From: CAZJQT01 sp964548655
GTDB lineage: Bacteria; Patescibacteriota; Saccharimonadia; Saccharimonadales; CAZJQT01
Assembly: GCA_964548655.1 (NCBI GenBank)
Contig: CAZJQT010000008.1
Coordinates: 1 to 20,687 of the forward strand
Direction: 5' to 3'
Length of the DNA: 20,687 nt
Part shown: positions 18,901 through 20,687 of the stretch, piece after piece
Numbering within the stretch: position 1 is the first letter of the stretch
How the letters are laid out: the number at the start of each line of letters is the position of its first letter
Notes under the pieces: model-generated
The model's database searches: none
Seen by the model: the letters and a program-made list of their open reading frames with translations, nothing else
Told to the model about the DNA's origin: nothing
Translations under genes and position numbers: made by a program

Positions 18901-20687
18901 CAGTACTGCCTGTTCGCAAGTAGTGGGTTCGGCCAGAGGCTGCGAGCTCAAGGTATTTGATATTAGCAATCCAGCTGCGCCAATATACGTGGCCGGCATG
19001 GACGCTAGCGGTTCAGCCACAGGTGCCGTTGGTAATAGCATTAATGCCATTCAAGTGGCTGGGCGCTATCTCTACGTAGCGTCGGGCGGCTTCAGTACCA
19101 CGGCTTGTGCGACCGGTGCAGGTAACGCCGCCGGCTGCGAGCTCAAGGTATTTGATATTAGCAATCCACTAAGCCCGGTCTATGTGGGCGGTGCCGACAA
19201 CAGTGGCCAAACTAACGGCGGTTCTAATGGCACTACTGGCGCCCTTAGTCTGGCTGTCTCCGGCCGCTATGCCTATGTGGGTTATCAAGGCAACGTCACC
19301 GCTTGCTTAACAACTACACCTCCAACCGGCACCGGTGCCATCGGTTGTGAGGTAAAGGTTTTTGATGTCAGTGATCCTACTGCACCAACTTTCGTCACCG
19401 GTGTTGATAACGATACCTCTACCACCGGCGTTACTGCCAGGGACATTAATGACCTGGCTGTCTCTGGCCGCTATTTGTATGCAGCCCAGCAGGGCAGCAG
19501 CGCTGGTGCTTGTTCGCAAACGCCAGGTAACGCCAATGGTTGTGAGCTTAAGATGTTTGATATTTCTGGTGGCTCACTGACGTATGTTGGTGGTGCCGAT
19601 GGTACTGGATCAACCAACTCGGGTACAGCAAGCAGTGAAGACTATAACGGTGTGTTTGTCTCTGGCCACTACGCCTACGTGCCCAAATCCGGTAGCAATG
19701 TTGGAGCCTGTTCGCAAACGGCCGGTTCGGCCAAAAACTGTGAGATGCACGTCTATGACATATCTGGTATTGAAGCGACCTCAGCTCTTATTGGGAGCTT
19801 GGGTGCCGGTACGCTTTCAGTGGATAGCACGGCAAGTGTAGCCAGCGACCTAAATGTTGGCGGCAGCTTAACAGTCGCTCAAGGGGCATTTATACAAGGG
19901 AACTTGGGTGTGGCGGGTAATATCATACTTGGCAATGCCTCTTCACAGTCCATCTCTGTTTTAACGCAAGGTTCAAGTAGCAATAGTACAGGCACTTCAC
20001 TGACAGTAAGTGCTGGTAATGGCGGCAGCCAAACGACTGGTGGTCTTGGCGGGACACTATTTGTTGCCGGTGGTAATGCTGGTGGCACGGGCGTTAACAA
20101 CGGCGGAAATATTGAGCTGCAAGGGGGCACACCGACGAGCACGGGCAGTTATGGCAACATCGTCTTGGGGCCAAATGACGGCACTGGCACGCCGGTACTG
20201 ACGACATTGCGCGGGGCAATAGCGTCAGGGACAAACATAGCTGGTGCCGACCTTAACATCAGCGGCTCGGCCGGTACTGGTACCGGCGCTGGCGGTTCGC
20301 TGGTCTTTAACACAGCGCCGGCTTCTACTCAGACCCTGGTGTTTGACAGCAATGCCTCAACCAACACCGGTGCTACTACCGCTTCTACTTTTAGCTGGTC
20401 ACATACAGTCGGCATCGGGAATAACCGCTTATTGATTGTAGGCGTAGCTATTCGCAACGGTACCAGTCAGACTGTCAGCTCGGTACTTTTGGACCCGACC
20501 AGCTGTTCGAGTGGTACTGGCGGTATTGCCCTAACGCTGGTGCCAAGTTCAGCGGCCACCAACGGCACCAGTGCCCGCTCAGAACTTTGGTATCTGCTGG
20601 CGCCAACTGTCGGCAGCCACACAGTCTGTGTCCGCTTGAGCGCGGCCGCCAGTGCCTTTGGCTCGTCACAATCCTGGTTTGAAGTCA
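9971..20687 (+). CDS. Giant secreted fibre-like surface protein with two LVIVD beta-propellers (3' end outside window)
   Basis: One frame of 3,572 codons runs from ATG 9971 to the window edge without a stop; I read it through codon by codon. Residues 1-47 look like a signal peptide (basic start, hydrophobic 22-35, cleavage near VEA). Residues about 52-171 form an N-terminal domain ending in MSPRLKLTAVPYAFKAGQ, a motif common in bacterial fibre-like proteins. Then come Ser/Thr/Gly/Asn-rich stalk segments with (V/I)GIGT.(A/S)P motifs and one LNVDQLDGLDSTGF motif. Jelly-roll-like domains lie at about 721-874 and 2007-2156, two seven-repeat propellers at about 2206-2665 and 2803-3270, and a beta-sandwich-like segment from about 3454. 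There is no Shine-Dalgarno sequence. The C-terminal anchor or chaperone is not visible. Likely role: adhesion or cell-surface fibre (inference). Confidence 0.93.
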   Translation, partial: MSVKFLPHLKFNFSLKTGLTRLCLVFTVAVLGIFFYTRAGAPTRVEAATAANLNFQARLLNNTGGIVTDGTYNVEFKLYNASSSSGSSQGSCTGDANCLWTETYISGNKLTTKAGYLSVYLGSLTSFPTTINWDQDLWLTIRVGGTGTPGWDAEMSPRLKLTAVPYAFKAGQLAKLTGANTSTLDFATQTGARSILLPDAGGTLAIATGGSFTSNGVLYGNGTTSIQATAAGTTGQCLVGNTSSAPGWASCSGLVTLQNAYAATSGNTIATTDARDIAFTLADTTTDSNFTITTATGSTGFTSITRADGAGAADPAQLLLVKNNDIDRPQPIGIKVDAANTNGKITTAFDASSANVTNALAIGGNAITGTNFSVTAAGLATSVGLNAGAGNITQTAGSTISAGTGFKINGGAATTGNYLRGDGTNFVSSALQSADGAGIFIRNVPTATSDNVIAPTTASVVALTVKGTNNTAANVLEIFDSTATPARQAFFNSAGSLNVSQVIQPTANNTIDVGLTGTTFRSGYFGTSVLTAAVERNSAGTLSLGTTSNSTAITLGSTNLTGNLNLDSGASSTINIGSSASARTINVGNVAAVEGVTVGSTNSTSTTSVQGGTGTAAGDINIGDQTTAGKILDLGSVTNAGTGTVHIATASGSQQTVQIGGNGTSGGSNASTTVAIQGGATSETISNAGDIIQTFTNSGTAFQVQNSTGAPIFLVDTTTNNLVVNPGFEVNTTGWAATGATASISQNTNKTLAYHGLASLDINLGASGTGAQITSSGLSGSALTPGTYTLSFYAKGTASLSGLAVAFTGGTITQACTLTSTTVSTGFQRFSCTFIFTTTNVTAISITTSTVSQHMYLDAVQINSGSTLLPYQIGAIQLRGVITNPVTFMNNADSTTAFQIQNSAGTSNLFVADTLNGRIGIGTSAPTQLLTVNGASTFAGNLAVTTGGATITGAISVTNNGSSTIGLNTGTSSGQITLGGGSAPLAIDSTAFDVTNTGAVSGVTTLGLSGNLLQSGSSTITSGTGGYLINGGANTAGHYLRNNGTSYVDGTIASGDLPSLTGTYIRNVPTATSDNNIQPATTGVVALTVNGTNTGTAATALSVVQTGAATALNVTNSGAGQTTIAGTSTATSGTNFGIYGQTTGNSSGVSAAVVGGASGTGSGSNTNIALWGFATNGLSNIQLLLGVAGVPPGTYGIYNGSTANNYFGGNVGIGTISPSNTLSVSPVQYNTGTISQTASTTVVGSGTTFTAAMVGSQLVYADGVSDTIASFTDATHVVVGTSRTHTSSAYTINYQGLQVKNTGLVGIGTSNPVASLDINSPSTTSSIIRLQNGSAVPTFFDSSNAGSSFWSNNVDNGNIVQASGTFQWRMAISQISDNFTVQRSPAGATWTPSTLLSVSNTGAVVAASTVQGTQLISTISTGTAPLTVTSTTKVTNLNVDQLDGLDSTGFILNQTGLQTSSNFHISGTGTADTSFSTPTITTASGDLTIDPTGNTIIKGSVNTNASAALDIQSSTASILFARNDGNVGIGTAAPTQLLHLQKSGTDNYIKVDAGNTTGNYSGIMLTENNINWGWTLRNNTTTDNLEISFQDNTPTFTNVETLTRSGSVGINDTAPTNKRLSVINSGAVTATNYGVSIQNTATNTTTDAIDKYGLQISSTGSYTGSSGTATNNYGLFVATPTGADNNYAAIFQDGNVGIGTTAPASKLTIGGSSPSSVYGIDSNVTFAASGPNCVLGCFGAQIQAVADNPTGIASGAIDGLLLRAGTAATAFTALNSAGLVVSTPTIGAGSAITNDSGITIQAQTTATNNVGITIDEATGTKQTNLLIGTQTIPTGSYSIYNSSADQNYFAGNTGIGDTSPSALLSVGSGDLFQVSSAGNVTFQNDANHTLGVADGSAGKNLTIQSGNSTASNNVGGDLSLQAGAGFGLGGGGNINITGGTSSIYGGSIILNGGVGGGASTQGNVSVATLQGKFTIGTGGQFQADTGGNIDTIGNITAGSISTGQYSNLLVRSEDMSTTWVPTDITVTPNDGASNPAPDGQTTADKLVSGVAASHTLVQTYTTSTNGNYTFSIWAKTNSGASVFTLEIDSTGATPTTGTSLTFVATNTWKRFSVTQNFTGTPSNIKPTITMSTNSDTLVAWGAQLVTGTTPQAYVRTVATNASTALYGFVDRGTALFQNATDSTAAFQLQTAAGSNVLNFDTTASILTQTPIGPTYKGGADNTGATNSGVGSLTSNASFAAGRYLYVVSNAEPTACTSVAATGCELKIFDTTNPGAPAYVGGVDVTGSNSPGTGNENMLSIYVSGRYAYVTKSADATACSQTPGSAIGCELQVYDISNPTTPTYVGGADTTGSTNSGASSADNFTSVYVSGRYAYVTSQADVNGCSSTPGSARGCELKVFDISNPSTPTYIGGADSNGAANSGGGSSDGASVYVSGRYAYVTYQGNAGTCAITVPAGGCEFKVFDVSNPAAPAYTGGMDVSGTTNGGAGSLVMNNVYVSGRYAYVTSNADPTACAAGSGAGLGCEFKVIDVSNPTTPTYVGGADASGTNSVTGTGVTSANMSSITVSGRYAYITLPGATATCTQTAGSARGCELQEYDVSSPSAPTYVGGADESGTTNTGGSGSINEASVFVSGRYAYVTTSGSITSCASAIGCEIQVYDVGGIGASSILADSLEAGNLSVENSANINNQLTVGGGLTVAGGAEIQGSLGLLGNLNLGQGADRTINITQAASGAGNSLNVVAGQGASGQLGGNLVLQAGANGTAAGTPGSVIIKANGGDSTTAFQVQSAAGLNNILTVDSIASNLTQLPNGPVYKSGVDADGTLTGSTNEGMSDVFVVGRYAYTVSGSAPTTACGIGSANAAFCEFKIFDVSNPGSPKLVGVNDASGSPTGTLGQNLNEIYVSGHYAYVASNTDSTACSSTVATGCELKVFDVSNPAAPTYIGGADDAGGTNSGTDGNNTAQAVYVSGHYAYVGFGSDSTACSQVVGSARGCELKVFDISNPAAPIYVAGMDASGSATGAVGNSINAIQVAGRYLYVASGGFSTTACATGAGNAAGCELKVFDISNPLSPVYVGGADNSGQTNGGSNGTTGALSLAVSGRYAYVGYQGNVTACLTTTPPTGTGAIGCEVKVFDVSDPTAPTFVTGVDNDTSTTGVTARDINDLAVSGRYLYAAQQGSSAGACSQTPGNANGCELKMFDISGGSLTYVGGADGTGSTNSGTASSEDYNGVFVSGHYAYVPKSGSNVGACSQTAGSAKNCEMHVYDISGIEATSALIGSLGAGTLSVDSTASVASDLNVGGSLTVAQGAFIQGNLGVAGNIILGNASSQSISVLTQGSSSNSTGTSLTVSAGNGGSQTTGGLGGTLFVAGGNAGGTGVNNGGNIELQGGTPTSTGSYGNIVLGPNDGTGTPVLTTLRGAIASGTNIAGADLNISGSAGTGTGAGGSLVFNTAPASTQTLVFDSNASTNTGATTASTFSWSHTVGIGNNRLLIVGVAIRNGTSQTVSSVLLDPTSCSSGTGGIALTLVPSSAATNGTSARSELWYLLAPTVGSHTVCVRLSAAASAFGSSQSWFEV
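11199..13252 (+). repeat. Diverged internal duplication in the stalk (two ~60-residue copies)
   Basis: Copies lie at about 11199-11370 and 13058-13252. Both run from an INGGA...YLR..GT segment to IRNVPTATSDN and then VVALTV.GTN. The proteins agree closely while synonymous codons differ (for example in the RNVPTATSDN stretch near 11291 and 13163), so the duplication is old or held by selection on protein. Confidence 0.75.
12131..12592 (+). other. Jelly-roll / carbohydrate-binding-like domain 1 in the giant protein
   Basis: Residues about 721-874 start with NLVVNPGFEVNTTGWAATG and continue through TYTLSFYAKG, a Cys pair (QACTL and RFSCTF) and MYLDAVQINSGSTLLPY. This is the pattern of CBM_4_9-type jelly-roll domains: an opening 'NPGFE...W', a middle 'tysfSfyak' strand and a closing 'ylDaVql'. 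Ligand specificity cannot be read from the sequence. Confidence 0.6.
12725..15550 (+). repeat. Recurrent GIGT-type stalk motifs
   Basis: Seven copies of a short (V/I/T)GI(G/N)(T/D).(A/S/N)P motif, each followed by a hydrophobic strand such as 'LLTVNG' or 'KLTIGG', occur near 12725, 13600, 13882, 14549, 14791, 15055 and 15527. Such motifs are common in fibre or stalk regions of proteins that end in an intramolecular chaperone (peptidase S74 type). Whether that domain is present lies beyond the window. Confidence 0.65.
15989..16439 (+). other. Jelly-roll / carbohydrate-binding-like domain 2 in the giant protein
   Basis: Residues about 2007-2156 begin NLLVRSEDMSTTWVPTDITV, then PAPDGQTTADKLV, YTFSIWAKT and a closing LVAWGAQLVTGTTPQAYVRT. 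This matches the LamG/CBM-like domain that appears in phage tail and surface proteins ('N.l..SE.f..W.k......D.....ad.l'). It lies directly upstream of the first propeller. Confidence 0.55.
16587..17965 (+). repeat. LVIVD-like beta-propeller 1, seven blades
   Basis: Seven repeats of 63-68 residues carry the core V.VSGRYAYV...C...GCELKVFDISNP..PTYVGGAD. Their SGRY/AGRY glycine codons start at 16691, 16880, 17078, 17273, 17465, 17669 and 17867. The first blade is preceded by GPTYKGGAD, and the seventh stops at VYDVGG without the PTYVGGAD strand. The N-terminal segment therefore supplies the strand the last blade lacks, the usual 'velcro' closure of a seven-bladed propeller. Confidence 0.85.
18379..19776 (+). 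repeat. LVIVD-like beta-propeller 2, seven blades
   Basis: Seven more repeats follow, with GRY/GHY glycine codons starting at 18482, 18677, 18869, 19061, 19262, 19466 and 19664. GPVYKSGVD precedes blade 1, and blade 7 ends at VYDISG, again missing its last strand. Four blades keep SGRY/AGRY, one reads VGRY, and three (18677, 18869, 19664) carry SGHY instead of SGRY. The blade count and closure match propeller 1 exactly. Confidence 0.85.

Noticed and set aside
16600..19780. CRISPR array or DNA-level satellite suggested by regular repeats of GGCCGCTACGCCTACGT type.
   Set aside because: The ~195-base period keeps one reading frame, copies are diverged at synonymous sites, and the units encode protein blades.
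17736..19841. Short plus-strand ORFs in other frames within the propeller region.
   Set aside because: They overlap the repeat units in a wrong frame and only mirror the repeat periodicity.

Overview
The window most likely comes from a Candidate Phyla Radiation (Patescibacteria) genome, probably Saccharibacteria-like. This is inferred from the gene set: a cobalamin-dependent (class II) ribonucleotide reductase paired with NrdR, a type-2-like isoleucyl-tRNA synthetase, and a very large secreted fibre-like protein beside housekeeping genes. No marker here fixes the phylum. The code is standard (code 11): no in-frame TGA interrupts roughly 6,000 codons, and the seven finished genes end in TAG (4) or TAA (3).

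Layout, all on the plus strand. (1) 1-2026: cell division genes, the C-terminal half of ftsA and all of ftsZ. (2) 2027-2382: a long intergenic region with a ~180-nt imperfect palindrome, then a sigma70-type promoter carrying two NrdR-box-like sites 32 bp apart. (3) 2383-6196: nucleotide reduction, nrdR, nrdJ (class II RNR) and a cysteine-free thioredoxin-fold protein. The nrdJ promoter lies inside a 20-bp inverted repeat. (4) 6197-9693: a T-box riboswitch with recognisable antiterminator and terminator, followed by ileS and rplU. (5) 9694-9970: a spacer with a likely promoter. (6) 9971 to the window end: one uninterrupted frame of 3,572 codons that is still open at the edge.

The giant protein has a signal peptide, an N-terminal domain ending in an SPR...VPYAF motif, Ser/Thr/Gly/Asn-rich stalk segments with recurrent (V/I)GIGT.(A/S)P motifs, two jelly-roll or carbohydrate-binding-like domains, and two blocks of exactly seven LVIVD-like repeats. 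I read these blocks as two seven-bladed beta-propellers. Each of the 14 blades carries a Cys pair ending in Cys-Glu. The two propeller modules are diverged tandem copies with a period of about 597 residues. In an epibiotic CPR cell such a protein is a plausible host-attachment or surface fibre; that role is inference.

Regulatory logic visible in the sequence: NrdR probably represses its own promoter, uncharged tRNA-Ile probably opens ileS (and perhaps rplU) through the T-box, and nrdJ has its own promoter in a palindromic setting.
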